A stretch of 64,000 bases of DNA from Lunularia cruciata (Eukaryota; Streptophyta; Marchantiopsida; Lunulariales; Lunulariaceae): contig OX419758.1 in NCBI GenBank assembly GCA_948567375.1, positions 1,803,001-1,867,000 on the forward strand. Direction: 5' to 3'. The notes beneath the pieces were generated by a model, which was not told the DNA's origin, made no database searches, and saw nothing but the letters and a program-made list of their open reading frames with translations. The position numbers and the translations under genes are program-made. Shown here one piece after another: positions 1 to 11,813 of this stretch (position 1 is the first letter of the stretch; the number at the start of each line of letters is the position of its first letter).

Positions 1-80
1 CTGTTTCTTTCCATATCTAAATCTTCTCTGTTGAACATTTTCTTCTCCGTCACTCATTTAAAATATGTTGCGTGAAACAG

Positions 81-1500
81 ACTTGGAGTACCATGCCCTC
101 AGCTTTCTATATGTTCTGCTACCGAGCGTTTCGAGATTCGAGTGGCATCCTTTCAGCGTAGCGTCTAGCCCACTCGACAATTCCAACCAGATCTGTATCT
201 ATATCAAGCCCTTGGGTGGCTATACACGGGACATCCACGATGCACTGATTGATAGCAAGCACGGTAAAGAAGTTGGAAAGCTGAACTGCCCATTCGGTTT
301 CAAGGTTGCCTTAGAGGGACCTTATGGAGACGAGACCAACTTTTACCTCCGGTAAGAATAGATGTATCATCTGCCAAAGTGTTAAGATAATCAGAAGTCT
401 ACAACAGTCGCTTACTTAGTTGAAGAAACGCTTCTTGGTTTAGGCTCCTCTAAACCCTTACTTGTCCTTTGCAGGTATAGAAATCTGGTTCTAGTAGCAG
501 GAGGCATAGGTGTCACTCCCTTCCTCGCAATTGTCCGAGATGTTCTGTATAGACATAAAGCTCAGCAGGAAAGTCTCCCAACGTCCATTCAGCTGATCTT
601 TTGTGTGAGGAACCGAAAGGATCTTTTTCTTCTGAACACATTAAAGCCTCAAGAGATCCTTCCCGATTATGAAGGGCGTGTGCAGATCATTATTCATGCT
701 TATGTCACAGCTAGAGCTGAAATTGTGAAAGATGAAGAGAAGGACAGTTCCCAATCTGGTATGGACGTTGTACCATATGAGCAATTCAGCTACGCTCACT
801 TGAATGAACCTCCTGTTCAATACTATGGACCGCCACTTGAAGTTGTTCAGGGCATTTCAGGTCGGGTAGCTACGGCATCCAACTTTTGGGTGGGAGCAAC
901 AGTTTTCGCCACCCTGCTGGGGTACTTGATGATTTGGGGTATCTTCAACGAGACTTTCTTGGAGCAATCCGTTCCCAATTACGGTGAAGCTTTCCTCTAC
1001 TGCTTAGCCATGGGGATCGCTGTAGTATTCTGTGGAGGAGGAGTGATGGCTATTTGGTCAGTCGTTGACAAGAGGAGGTTAGTGAGGCGGGCTTCTGAAG
1101 GATCTTCTCCTTCCATGCCTCCCTCTCCTGTCAAAGAAGTGGTACAAGATGGTCTGAGTAGTGATGCGGGTGCTCAATTTTCAGGGTGGCAAGGGGATGT
1201 GACTTTGGGAAGGAGACCAAACTGGAACGGTAAGAACTGTACTTAGCTATTGAGGTTTAGTTCGCTGTAAGTTTTTGCTCCTTCCTCGTAATTCTGCACT
1301 GCTTACTGATGGTCACACATGTATTCATAACAGATTTATTCGGTGAATATGCCAAGCAATACGAGGGCAAAAATGTAGGGGTACTTGTTTCTGGTGGCCA
1401 ACATATGCAGGCGGATGTTGCCACAGAATGCAAGCGTTACACTGTCTCCAGTCAATCTGCGGTGGCTTTCCACTATCACTCTGTCAGCTTTGAGTTGTGA
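81..1500 (+). CDS. Ferric reduction oxidase (FRO/NOX superfamily), C-terminal part, three exons visible
   Basis: This is the 3' end of a membrane ferric-chelate reductase gene. Such enzymes pass electrons from NADPH through FAD and haem across a membrane to Fe(III) or Cu(II). Exons are 81-351, 475-1229 and 1334-1500; the introns follow GT-AG (GTAAGA..TTGCAG and GTAAGAAC..ATAACAG). An AG just before 81 suggests that further 5' exons lie outside the window. Visible parts in order: the FAD-binding motif HPFSVASSP, the EGPYG turn, the nucleotide-binding motif LVAGGIGVTPFLAIVRDVL, FCVRNRKDL, two hydrophobic segments in exon 2 (about 888-970 and 990-1065) typical of plant FRO C-termini, then VGVLVSGGQHM and the end HYHSVSFEL. 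The reading frame is intact. Metal preference and membrane location cannot be read from this part. Confidence 0.88.
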
Positions 1501-1712
1501 GTAATTTGAAATTCATTATATTGACAACCGGTCTGTCGTCGACTTCGATCCAGCTTGGACGATGAGTAGAAGCCAGCTTCGACACTCGAGAGAATTAAAA
1601 CTTTAGCCCTAAAGGTTTGAGCTGTGAGTGATATTCGAAATCAATACATGGACGACTGCTTTGTCGTGGAGCACGATCCCCAAGATGAGGAAATGCCAGC
1701 TTCGGCATTCGA
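1489..1712 (+). repeat. Degenerate two-copy tandem duplication over the FRO stop codon and 3' UTR
   Basis: A unit starting TTTGAGTTGTGAGT at 1489 recurs at 1616 as TTTGAGCTGTGAGT, a period of 127 bp. The copies share order and sequence through a GACAAC/GACGAC stretch to the motif GCCAGCTTCG near their ends. The first copy begins inside the last FRO codons and contains its stop, so the duplication arose from the coding/UTR boundary. Confidence 0.7.
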
Positions 1713-4700
1713 GAGCACCATATACGAGAAACAGAGCATCTAGGAAGTGACTTAATACGAGCTTGTAGTTATACGAATTTCATGAAATTTGCCAAGGGAC
1801 TTTGTACGCCATTGTAAGCAAAGGGCAATTGTAGACCTAGGTCCAGTGCGGTACCACACAGCTCTGCAGTTTCAGGACACCTTTTAGCGAGTGCTCAAAC
1901 ACCGCGTCTTGTATATGGATTCGGGTTCTCTAGTATATTGCGCCTCTTCAATGTGAGGCTTTATTTCTTTAATATAGAGAAGATGATTTCACATTGCAAC
2001 TGCAAAACTACCTTGTGCTTACATCTCAAGGTAGATTTGGTTTCGATTGGTAACATGCTAGACACTGTTCTAGAATGAGCCTTCAAGACTATCTCACGGA
2101 TAAATCATTTACATTACTTCGAAATTGTATACATGCCAGGAGTGATAAAGCTGTTCTGATAATGATTTGGATGACTTGTGGCTGGAAAAGATGAGTCCAA
2201 TCTTGTATGGGAAGGAATCGAAAATGTGCAAGTCTTCGATTATCATGCTAGCAGAAGTTGGATCGGTAACACATCCGTCGTATTCGTCCCTTGGTCTCGA
2301 TGGATGGGTAAAGTATATTGTCCGTCCCTCCAAGAAATCGGCTATACTAATTCCGTAGAATGATGCAAAATGGTGTTATGAATCAAGGCAATCTCGAGGA
2401 GAGACCAGCAACATCCATGTACTCAAATTGGAAAATTACAATTGATTCTCATCTTGAAGAGCAGGAATGTGTACGTGTAGGCCAGATTCATTCCTGTGGG
2501 CACGATGTAGATGCAGATGCAGACGCAGATCCATTCGCGGTCCTTTGGGCGATTTCGTGCTATAGGTGGTAACGGCAGATTTTGAGAGGGGAGAAAGCGG
2601 GGCGAATTGGACCTTTCAGCGTCACTCAGAATACGACCTTCGGCCTGTTTCGAGTAAGGGGTGAATTCGTACGCAATGCAAATCGTTGTAAGTGCTAGTG
2701 CATATGAACAGCTGATTTGGATAGGAGTTGCCTACGGGGAAGGAGCCGAGACTTATCTAGATAGATGATAGTATGGGTAGGCAGCGAGTCGGTGAATTAT
2801 TACGGAGGTCTTTATGCGTGATTGAGATAGAAGGCCAAAAGCAATGCTAAATAACGGTGCTTGGACGACGAAGGTACTTAGCTGTAAGGAAGTGGAACGT
2901 GGATATGTTCGATTCATTAGACAAAGATGAAGTAAAAGAAATACTTGACATCGGCGTTGGTGAAGGCTAATTCAGAATCTTTCTGGTGTCAATATGAATG
3001 ATTAAATCATCTGAAGATTGCTTGAAAGTGTTTTTCGAGTGAACAATGCAGAAGTGAGAAGAAAGTAGGAGTTCAATGTCTTTCCAAGTGTGCAAAGTTC
3101 CCTACGGATAGTCCCTTTGCAGACAGACGACAGTAAGCTTGAGCAGGTAGTTCTTAAGATTTCTGAATCATAGTCGTGGTGAAAGGCTTTGCAATCCCTT
3201 TCTGGAAGCTGCGGAATGTATGTCAGCAGAGGAAATCCTCTGTAGCATCATAACCTCCAGAATTTCCCCAATAGCTGCTCGTTGCCCTGAATCTAACAAG
3301 TGGCTGATGAATTGTGTGATGGCTGTGAAAAGTCTCAATGGAACTTCATCAACCTTGTGACGATACTCCGTACGCATCTGAATGCTTAGAAGGCATAATT
3401 TGGACTAGAGAGGCAATGTTTACTCGAAGGCTCGGCTTAGAAATTCAAGACTTGAACTTCAAAATTGCATAATTTTCAGGAATCAAATGATGCCATGGAT
3501 GGATAGTCGCCCGTAAACTGGGGCTTATCACGGCCAAAGTAATAAAACGCTTCGGCGTGGACCTAATCTTCCGAGACCACACGAATGAGATCAAGCTTAA
3601 GCTCAATTTCCCGCGATCCGTACCCAATAACCGCACAACATTACCGAGATTAGTTGTTCACAGCGTGTTCACAAAGCAACTACATTATTACCGAGATTAG
3701 GGATTTGGTGGCTCAGTAAAACTTAAATTGAATGAACTGCTTCACTCAACATTTTCTTTTGGATCCAAGGTGTAATCCTTGCGCATTGGTGAGAGGCGCA
3801 GAAGGCCTTGGCTCCACATGATGCTTCTAGTATTCCAGCGCTCCACGCGTGACTGATTGATCAGTCAAGCACCCAACGCCAGTACAATAAAGCGAACTCA
3901 GAATCTACCAAGAATTGCTGAAGGCTGAGTGGACACCAGCTTTTACAGCCGCCCTGGCAGAACATGCATTCCGAAAGAAGACGAGTCTGCATGAGTAAAT
4001 GTCAACGTACTGTATTTCCAACTTGTGGGACAAGAAAGTCGTGGAAGAAGTTTTCTCAGAAGGTCGTAAAAGCATTCAGCTTTAAATGGAGCTTGAAAAT
4101 TCTTGCTCGCTGGCTAGCAATTGTCGGTTTAGTACCATCCTTCAAGCCGCTATCTTGGTATGTATCTCTGTTCAAAACACAAAGATAAATTTGCATAGGT
4201 AAGTAACGGCCTCAATGGACTGTAAATATATAATTAAAAAATTCAGTGAGGATGGCCGATCGTCCTCCATCTATTGGATCATAACTTGCCCAGCTCGGAT
4301 ATCGAAATTTTCAAGTCTTTCTGACAGGAGGTGAGAAACGATCTTTAGTCCGTTGCTCGAAAATCGTTTCCAACCTTTTGGTCAACAAGTAGCAGGAGAA
4401 GCTACTTGGGTCGGAAGTTCAAGGACTGAGCAGTACTTTGAATTCGCGTGTGTAGATGACTGACGGTATCAAGTACTAGGGAGCGAGCTCAAGCCTTGGT
4501 TAGTGCATCGTGCACATGCGACGGTGACGTCGGCAACCCCGTGGCCAAGTTGATTTAGTTTACGAGATGTTATTGTTCCAGCAAGCAAGATTATTATGAT
4601 TGCACAGAGTAAGAGAAGTTCTGTATATTCAATATGCTCGGACCCGGATGGCTCTGATACGATTGGCGCTTCCATACGCACTTTCATCCAATCCAGAGAG

Positions 4701-6526
4701 AACTGAATCGATGGTTGCGTGACAAGAATACTTGGAGAATGTGGAGGTTAGTGATTCATGGTGAAATATTCTTCGGCATACAGTTTTCAGCCCACAGACT
4801 TACACACATTTCCCTGCAGGGTGTTTCACGACAGTCTACGGACTCCACATGGCTTTGCGACCTATTGCGGTTTCAATGTCATGACTGCGACAGCGGGAGT
4901 TCGTATTTTCTCTTTGTCTCTCCACAGGAAATACAAAAATTGAATCCTATCAGTTCTCTCCTTAGAATCCATTGAATGAGCACGAATTGGTCATTTAAGG
5001 GGCTGAATATGTCAGTTGCAGATTTCAAGGCACTATAACGGGACGATAAGAAACGCAGACATATCTCAAACGAAGGCAAAGATGGAAGTTGTTTGTCCAA
5101 GAACTTGTGTGTTTTACCATTAGATCGATGGAAGGAAAGTTCAAACAACACCGCTAAATACAAGCATGCAAATTCAGTGTGACTGAAACCTGGCCATCTA
5201 TGTAATCAAGTGAATCTCAGAATACGTCTGACAGTCAACAAATCCGTGTAGGATCTATTTTCTTGTCATGGAAAACTTGTCACGTATGATCAAGAACGTA
5301 CCTAGCTTGAGGGAGTCAAATGATGCCGAACTCTACGTACAATCTGCACGCAGAGTACCATGTTTCACACGTAGTACTGTAACCTGGCGTTTCGTATTTC
5401 CTCCTTCCTTTCGTGTTATCAACACATCGAGCCGAAGTTTCAGACATCACAACTTTTGGGCAGAGAGAACACGCATTTACAATGCTGCTCCCAGACATTA
5501 TACCTGCTATATCCAAACAGCAATTTAACGACCATTCGAGAGGTCTGGTATAGGGTACTTAACAGGACCAACGGCAGACGAGCAACTAGCGGAGATCAGG
5601 AGATATCCAAGTAGTTGTATCTCTGACTAAATATCTTTCTTGGCTGTCACTGGACAAAAACCAAAATTTCGAACATCGTACCTACTACTAATCCTCATCA
5701 TACACAGTGCATGTCAAAGGTAGATCAAAGGTAGTCAAATCGAATCGACATTACGCTAGGATCTGTAAACGTGGTGCATCAACATCTAAGTGCTCGAGAA
5801 ATATAAATGTCCACTTTCTCTACTCGTGGAACTATTGTATTCTGCTGGTCAACTCAATGACATAAAAAGCAGCAAACTTCCAGCGAGTACAACTGTACCT
5901 CAGAATTAGCAAAAGGAATAACTGTGACTCTACTGGACATTTATAGTCTTTAACTTGGAATCTTGTCGTTAATGCTGACGTTCAACACATGAGGTCGATT
6001 ATGCCGTGGTGTAGCACGATCCACATCTAGCCCAACAGTTGCACGCGTTTTTGCTGCAGGACTCAATGCCCCGAAACAGAAATCTGAAAGGCAACCCAAA
6101 CTATAAAGCCTTTGCAGGTGAGCCGTGAGGATCCATTCCGCGATAGTCATCTTCAACAATATTGCATTACCTCTCAAATAGTTGAACGGAGTTCAGCATA
6201 AGGTACGATATGCTCATACTCAACCCCCACTACGTCGAATTTGGTCTTTGGCTCATCTCCACTGAATCCGAGTTATCATGAGCAGGAACCCAGAATTGAG
6301 TTGACATTGGGTTACCATTAGTTTACATTATCCGAGCTCCTTCTAGAGTCCATATAGAACTTGCAGTCAAAAAAGGTTTGTAGCATTACAAACAATTAGT
6401 TCTCCGTAACAACCATGGTTTGTGATTAGTTTGCGGTCCGTGATGCTTTCAGATTCGCACTTTCTGACCTGAAACCGTTTTCTTCATGCAGAGTTCGTCT
6501 TTACGTACCCACTCGGCTTATTCATC
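1713..6526. other. Intergenic region with no supportable gene
   Basis: About 4.8 kb between the ferric reductase and germin-like genes. The open frames are short, overlap on both strands and have no recognisable domain. I see no retroelement domains or RNA genes. The base composition looks less AT-rich than the repeats further right. The final part should hold the germin promoter; TTTTCTTCATGCAG ending near 6490 could be the acceptor of a 5' UTR intron, but this is not proven. Confidence 0.5.
2505..2532 (+). repeat. Short GATGCA-type hexanucleotide repeat
   Basis: Four to five units of GATGTA/GATGCA/GACGCA run in tandem. They would read Asp-Ala repeats in one frame, but the surrounding frame is short and unlike a gene, so I treat this as a simple-sequence repeat. 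Confidence 0.7.
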
Positions 6527-7138
6527 ATGGCCAGCATGAGCCTTGTAGCTACTCTTCTTATGGCTATTGTGGTGGTCGTGTGCGCACGCGATCCAGATAT
6601 CACCTCCGACTTTTTGGTTCCCGCAGGAACCAATGCTTCAACCCTCACCGGAGCATTCTTCACCTACACAGGGCTCAGAGACTTCTCGGCTGCTCCTAGC
6701 ATGTTCGCATCCAAGAAGGTTTCACTCATTGAGTTCCCTGCCCTCAACGGCCTTGGTGTGGGTGTCACTCTGCTCGAGTACAAGCCCTACACTCTGAACC
6801 CACCCCACACTCACCCGCGCGGAACGGAGCTCATCTACGTTATGGCTGGAACTTTGGATGTCGGTCTTGTCGATTCTGCCAACAAGCTCTACTCTGCAAA
6901 GCTTGAGAAGGGCGATTTGTTCGTGTTCCCCCAGGGTCTTGTACACTTCCAGATCAACTTTGACAGGAAGAAGACAGTCCGTGCGATCTCTGCCTTCGGA
7001 AGCTCCAACGCCGGTACCATCTCTCTGCCCAGGAACATCTTCGGCTCTGGAATCCCTGACCAAGTTCTCATAAAGGCATTCAAGATCACCGCCGCCGATT
7101 TGATGAAGTTGAAAGCTCCGTTCATGCCCACCATGTAA
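6527..7138 (+). CDS. Germin-like protein (cupin), intronless, 203 aa
   Basis: This encodes a secreted cupin of the germin-like family; such proteins are Mn-binding apoplastic proteins, some with superoxide dismutase or oxalate oxidase activity. A signal peptide with a hydrophobic core (residues 4-20, ending VVVVCA) precedes RDPDITSDF. Cupin motif 1 is HTHPRGTELIYVMAG with metal ligands His94, His96 and Glu101. Cupin motif 2 is GDLFVFPQGLVHFQIN with His140. One N-glycosylation sequon, NAS, lies at residue 36. The length is close to the usual 200-220 aa and the start has good context (ATCATGG). Oddity: the conserved N-terminal cysteine pair of seed-plant germins is absent, and the only cysteine is in the signal peptide. 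A broken paralogue lies 6.7 kb downstream in the same orientation. The specific enzymatic activity cannot be told from sequence. Confidence 0.93.
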   Translation: MASMSLVATLLMAIVVVVCARDPDITSDFLVPAGTNASTLTGAFFTYTGLRDFSAAPSMFASKKVSLIEFPALNGLGVGVTLLEYKPYTLNPPHTHPRGTELIYVMAGTLDVGLVDSANKLYSAKLEKGDLFVFPQGLVHFQINFDRKKTVRAISAFGSSNAGTISLPRNIFGSGIPDQVLIKAFKITAADLMKLKAPFMPTM

Positions 7139-7943
7139 ATTTAGAGGCCAATATTTACAACCGCATTCTTCGATTCAAGTGTAATTCAGCTTGCCTTTAT
7201 TTACGAATCCGCTTGAACTGCCATAGGTAGAAATACTCAATAGCCGGTGGCCCTCTTCCATGCTGACGAACGCTTGTTGGGCTTGCCATGGATAACGCGG
7301 ACAGAGTTTTTGATTGTCCATGTGCTTTCCAGGAAACTTTAATGAATTGTATGGACACTGATACAATTTACGTACAAGCAATAGAAGATTTCGATGGAAA
7401 AGACCCGCTGAAGATCGGGCTGCATGATTCTATCATTCATACTAACGTGTACAAAATCTTGCTTCGTTTGTTTTGTTGCCATTCAACAATCCCCATTATT
7501 CCCAATAGTGCTGTCCGAATTACTATGGCAGATAATCAAGTGGTCTGAGCCCGATCCGGAATCAGCATTTGCACATACCAAGCTGTCAGATAGTGCACCG
7601 AATTGTCAACAGTTTCTGTGAAGTGCTAGTGATAGTGTGTATTGCCTGTTCCAAGTCTTATCTAATAGTTAAAGTTTCCGTACCCTTCCTTCAACTCTAA
7701 TTGCCGATCTGCTCACGAGAATCTGCCGAAAGATGAGACATCGATGTATCTACTACACGTCATGGAAAAATTTAAAGGTTGTGTGAGTAAATTTAATCTC
7801 ATTTCCCACTCACTTCTCTAATAATTTCATTAGTCTAGAAGTTTGCTTGAAAGTAGTCAAGCAAGTGCGGAGAAACTCAGAAACACAACCAAAGTGTATC
7901 CTTTCCACCGACATTTCTAAGTTTGTACCATGAGATAAGAAAG
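7139..7943. other. Germin 3' flank, nothing else recognised
   Basis: This holds the probable 3' UTR of the germin-like gene and unassigned sequence. No domain, RNA gene or clear repeat is visible before the LINE remnant begins. Confidence 0.45.
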
Positions 7944-9864
7944 AAGGCGAACCGCGCAGAAAAAGCGAAGGATGGGAATATCCCATCAAGCTGCACAAGG
8001 GAGAAACGAAGGAAAGGTAAAATGCGGTTAAACCCCAATAGTGTTTATATGAGAAATCTGGCCCACCTCACTTAATGTACCCCTGCTATGCTGGTCGTCC
8101 GTCTACAAACAACTAGAGCATACACCTATGAGAAATATGCCCCACCGCACCTAAGGTATCCAACCTATATGGGTTGAACAGTCTACAAACAACTACAACA
8201 GCCGAAGAAACATCACCTAATGTGATTACTCTCATCCGGATTTCACCAAACAATACCCTTTGTAAACCAATGGACACACATGGTCTAAAATATACTACAA
8301 AGTATGAGAGTGAGAGTGAAACCCCTTGCTCTTAACATAATAAGCTGTCGTGCACTCCCCGACCAATGTGGCAAACATTGTGTCCATCACTCCATATAAC
8401 TCCAAAGCTAGAGGAACAAAGATGTGACCTTGCTGCATGCTCCTATACTTTGAGACCTTACGACCTAATGTTGCACTCGCTGCCCATCCAAGAGGACGGG
8501 TAATCACTCCCTCCAAAATTGTATCTCACATAGGATCCGTAACCATGATATCTGCTACTATCACTTGATCATCTCAGACCAAGTATAAGTCTGCCCTAAC
8601 ACATGTCGGCCAAGCATACAAACTCTCCTTCCAAGCTACGTATCCACTCTCTCCTGCCATTGCAAACACTATGTCCATAATAGCATCATGGGTAGCTATC
8701 CTCTATCCTCCGGAAGGACATCGTGTCATATGGACTGCTGCTGCATCCCGTGTAGAATCACACTCACAAGTGAGTAATGAAGATGCATATGGGTGGACCA
8801 AACTTAGGTTAAACCTTATTGTTGTAGAGAAAGTAGCTCATGCGAGTCGGAACACCCTAATGCATGATAGAGCTAGGATCCAAGAGCCTACACCCTTGCC
8901 AAAGCAAGAGCAAAGACATGCTCTAGTAGCTTGAGGAATGGACAAGTCAACTAAGAGAGAATGTAGCATATGCGCACATTGTTGCTCCCTCAAGGAAGAC
9001 TATAAACCTCTACAATTCAACAATAGTGAAGCAAAAGATGGAAAGTCCTCTCATGCCCGTGGGGATAGACTATCTCTCTTCTGCCATAATAATGTTTAGA
9101 GAGAAAAGGATCCTCCTTTCACCTCTATCACATAAGTCTCCAAAACCGGCCTATCAACAACCACAAAACAAGTGGAAAGTAAGGGTGCCAAGAGAGCCCA
9201 AGTACCAAAAAATGCTATAGGGGTCATCTTCTCCATAGGTAGCAAGCCAACCCCTCCACATGAGATCGACAGCCATCTAACTAAGTGCCAAATCCCCTAT
9301 CACACACTCAAATGTCCTTGGTCCAATAATATCACCAAAGACTCCCATAATCCTCCTCTCAAATGCTCTTAGATGTGATAGGAAAGACGATGAGGAGGAA
9401 ACAGTACGGATGAGGTAGGATGGTTGATGAGCAATAGTAGAGGAAAGTATACCAAATGCCACTTGCAGATCTCCTAATAATGGAAGACCATCCACATGGA
9501 AAACATCCTCTATAAGGGCAACATCTAAGAAGCGTGTGACAAAATCTTTGGATCCTATTGGCACTCCAAGAACACGTAGTCCATCTATAGTTGTGATACA
9601 CTCATTTGGAAGCTCAAGGTGGGGAGGAATACCTAAAGGGGACTATGCCCTATACTTTGACACTTTGACTCTCAAGCCTACTAGATGTAGCTTGGTAGTC
9701 AAGTGGTCAAAGGCCTACCTAATCTGATCTACAAGGCCCACAATGTGTGTATATCATCTACTAAGGAGTGAAATATACAATCTGGCATGGCCAAAATAGT
9801 AGATAGGGGAGCTCTAAAGTGAACCATGGCAAATAAGAGTCCCCTTAAAGGATCTCAGGGTACA

Positions 9865-9901
9865 CAACTATTGGTACACAACTTATGTGTACCAATAGTT
9901 G
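9865..9901. repeat. Perfect 16-bp inverted repeat with 5-nt loop
   Basis: Arm CAACTATTGGTACACA (9865-9880) is perfectly complementary to TGTGTACCAATAGTTG (9886-9901), separated by ACTTA. It lies in the degraded LINE reverse-transcriptase region. Confidence 0.9.
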
Positions 9902-10596
9902 ACTCCAACATTGTGACTCTCTCCTATGAACAACCGTGCTGGTAGTAAAGGGAAGCAAGAGAGCCATAAAAAGACTGCACAAAAGGAAAAAGACTCACCA
10001 AGGATCCACCAACCTCCCTAAGTTCTCTTAGGATGGATGCATGTGAGACACTATTAAAGGCATTCTCAACATCCACCTATAGGATGATCCACTCCGGTTG
10101 GATATCTAGGAGTGCCCTAATGCCTAAAGATATAGCCTCACATCCTCTAGGTGTAACTACTCCAAATTGATGTAGACTGAGGTGCTATCAAAAGTGGAGA
10201 ATGATGTTGAAGGACAATGGTATGATTGACCAAATGCAAAAAGATCTTTCAATAGCAATTGGTCTAATGCCTCCCTATCCTTCTCCATCACAAGAGGTGG
10301 ACTTACACCTAAGAGGTCTCTTCTTGCTATTATTACAACCACTTGAAACAACTTGGTAAACCATTAGAAGGATCATCTGCTTGAGCAAGCAATCTCTAGG
10401 ATGCTCATAAACCATCTTTGACAAGCCTCCTGAGGAAAGGCAAGGAGTAGTGCACAATGCTTGTGCAAACAACAACCTATCAAGACATAAAGGCTGCCCA
10501 TGCTGATAATCTAATACCTCTAGTGGTAGTCCCTCTATTGCTATAAAATGTAGTGAGCGTAAGGAAGAGATAGTCCCATCAGTAGGACTCGCTATA

Positions 10597-10662
10597 GTTT
10601 AGTAGAGCAACACGAGTGCCACACACCTTTTGGGGTGTGGCACTCATGTTGCTCTACTAAAC
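10597..10662. repeat. Near-perfect 31-bp inverted repeat with 4-nt loop
   Basis: Left arm 10597-10627 and right arm 10632-10662 pair over 31 positions with two mismatches, around a TTTT loop. The arm starts GTTTAGTAGAGCAACA. It sits near the 5' side of the LINE remnant. The hairpin stands out because the surrounding element is heavily mutated. Confidence 0.92.
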
Positions 10663-10895
10663 TCTCCCGCTTGACCCAATGTCTTATATTATCATAATTG
10701 AGTGGAATTTGTGGTATCCTATGGTGATGCGTGTCTCCAAAACCTTGTAGCCCTAATAGACTCTTCTTGAAGAGGGGATCAATCCCCCACTCGGGATCAA
10801 CAAAATCTAGCAGCCACCTCTCTATGCCCCGCACGCCACCCTTTAGTATAACAAAGACACCATCGAGGGAGTAAGAGGAGTAGTGTAATACCAAG

Positions 10896-11207
10896 AGCTA
10901 GCCATATGATCTAGATATGGAATTTGGTTTAGTAACATCTAGAATGATGTTATACATGATGGTAAAAATAGATCAGATAGAAATATCACCAAAAGAGTAC
11001 TTCTACTAATAGAGCAAAAATCGAAATAGACTTGAGAACCTTAGAACCAATAGCTAGACATATGATTTAAAGGTGAGAATTGGTTAAGTAACATCTGGAA
11101 CAATGTTACACTTGATGGACTGAACAGATCAGAAAGAGGTTTCACCAAAAGGGGACTTCTACTAATAGAATAAGAACCGAAATATGCTTGAAATCTTTGA
11201 AGACAAT
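10896..11207 (+). repeat. Two-copy tandem repeat, period 156 bp
   Basis: Units 10896-11051 and 11052-11207 share AGCTAG.CATATGAT, GTAACATCT, CACCAAAAG and ACTTCTACTAATAGA in the same order, with moderate divergence between copies. Confidence 0.8.
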
Positions 11208-11813
11208 TTTGGAGGCCTAAACGGATGAATTAGGCCTCGACAATGTGCGAGTTGCCCCTCCAACAAATAAAACATTGGCCTTCCCTCCCTTGGTTTGTCT
11301 CATCAAGAGCTTTCCTATGGTTCCTTATTCACGTGACTCTAAGACTCCTACAAGAAGATTCCCTAAAAGATTCCCTTCAGTCAAAGCTTGTTTGACCAAC
11401 CAGATAGGACCTAGACCGACATGTCACCCATCCAAGTAAATAATCCAAGGGTAGAGCTTGCTAACATGTCACCTATCTGTGTGCCTAATCCTATAGTGGA
11501 GCTTCCTTGGAGGAGATCCTCTTTGTCTATATAATAAAGAGAATGTGCTCCTTTGGGGCACTGAATGTTGAGTGTGTAATTTGTGTTTCTCTCTCTTCTC
11601 TTGTTCTTGGAGTATTACAAGCAAGAACTATGCTAACTCATTCAAGAGATCATGTGATTAATGATCAAGTGGTGGACAAAAAGCCTATCTAGCCTCATCA
11701 TGGAGTTTGCAAGGTAGCCTATGGAATAAACGTGGACATGGAAAACTAGTGTCAAATAACCTCAAAATAAACTTGCTTGAGAAGCTAAGCACTCTCATGA
11801 ATCGATCAATATC
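11208..11813 (+). other. Unassigned AT-rich sequence, possibly part of an LTR
   Basis: A TATA-like TCTATATAATAAAGAG near 11525 is followed by sequence reminiscent of a Ty1/copia LTR (a TCTCTCTCTTCTCTTG tract after GAATGTTGAGTGTG). I could not find defined LTR ends, a target-site duplication or a second copy, so this is only a suggestion. Confidence 0.25.

Larger units (their letters stand above)
7945..10895 (-). mobile_element. LINE-like non-LTR retrotransposon remnant, copy 1
   Basis: Minus-strand translation in mixed frames recovers reverse-transcriptase pieces in order: LHQFGVVTPRGCEA, VDVENAFNSVSHASI (RT motif with the first catalytic Asp), HSLVDDIHTL (a catalytic-DD region), GLRVLGVPIGSKDFVTRFLD, then AHQPSYLIRT and FGDIIGPRTFE. 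These are typical of plant and algal non-LTR elements whose C-terminal region ends with a GGLGL..A..LGSWA motif, which is well kept in copy 2. Stops and frameshifts are frequent, so it is dead. The element's 3' end is at the low-coordinate side; the same end sequence occurs at 44810 and 40662. No poly(A) tail is visible. The 5' (upper) boundary is uncertain. Confidence 0.72.

Noticed and set aside
2109-2572. Small genes in the 2.1-2.6 kb interval
   Set aside because: Overlapping short frames on both strands, low-complexity Asp-Ala repeat, no splice or domain evidence.
6722-7063. 113-codon open frame on the minus strand
   Set aside because: Antisense shadow of the germin-like gene; it has no domain of its own and depends on the sense codon pattern.
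7139-7621. An 86-codon frame downstream of the germin gene
   Set aside because: Overlaps another frame in the same region, has no domain, and most likely lies in 3' UTR or flank.
10597-10662. Annotating the 31-bp hairpin as a microRNA gene
   Set aside because: The stem is shorter than usual plant precursors and sits in a dead LINE; without small-RNA data it is only a hairpin.
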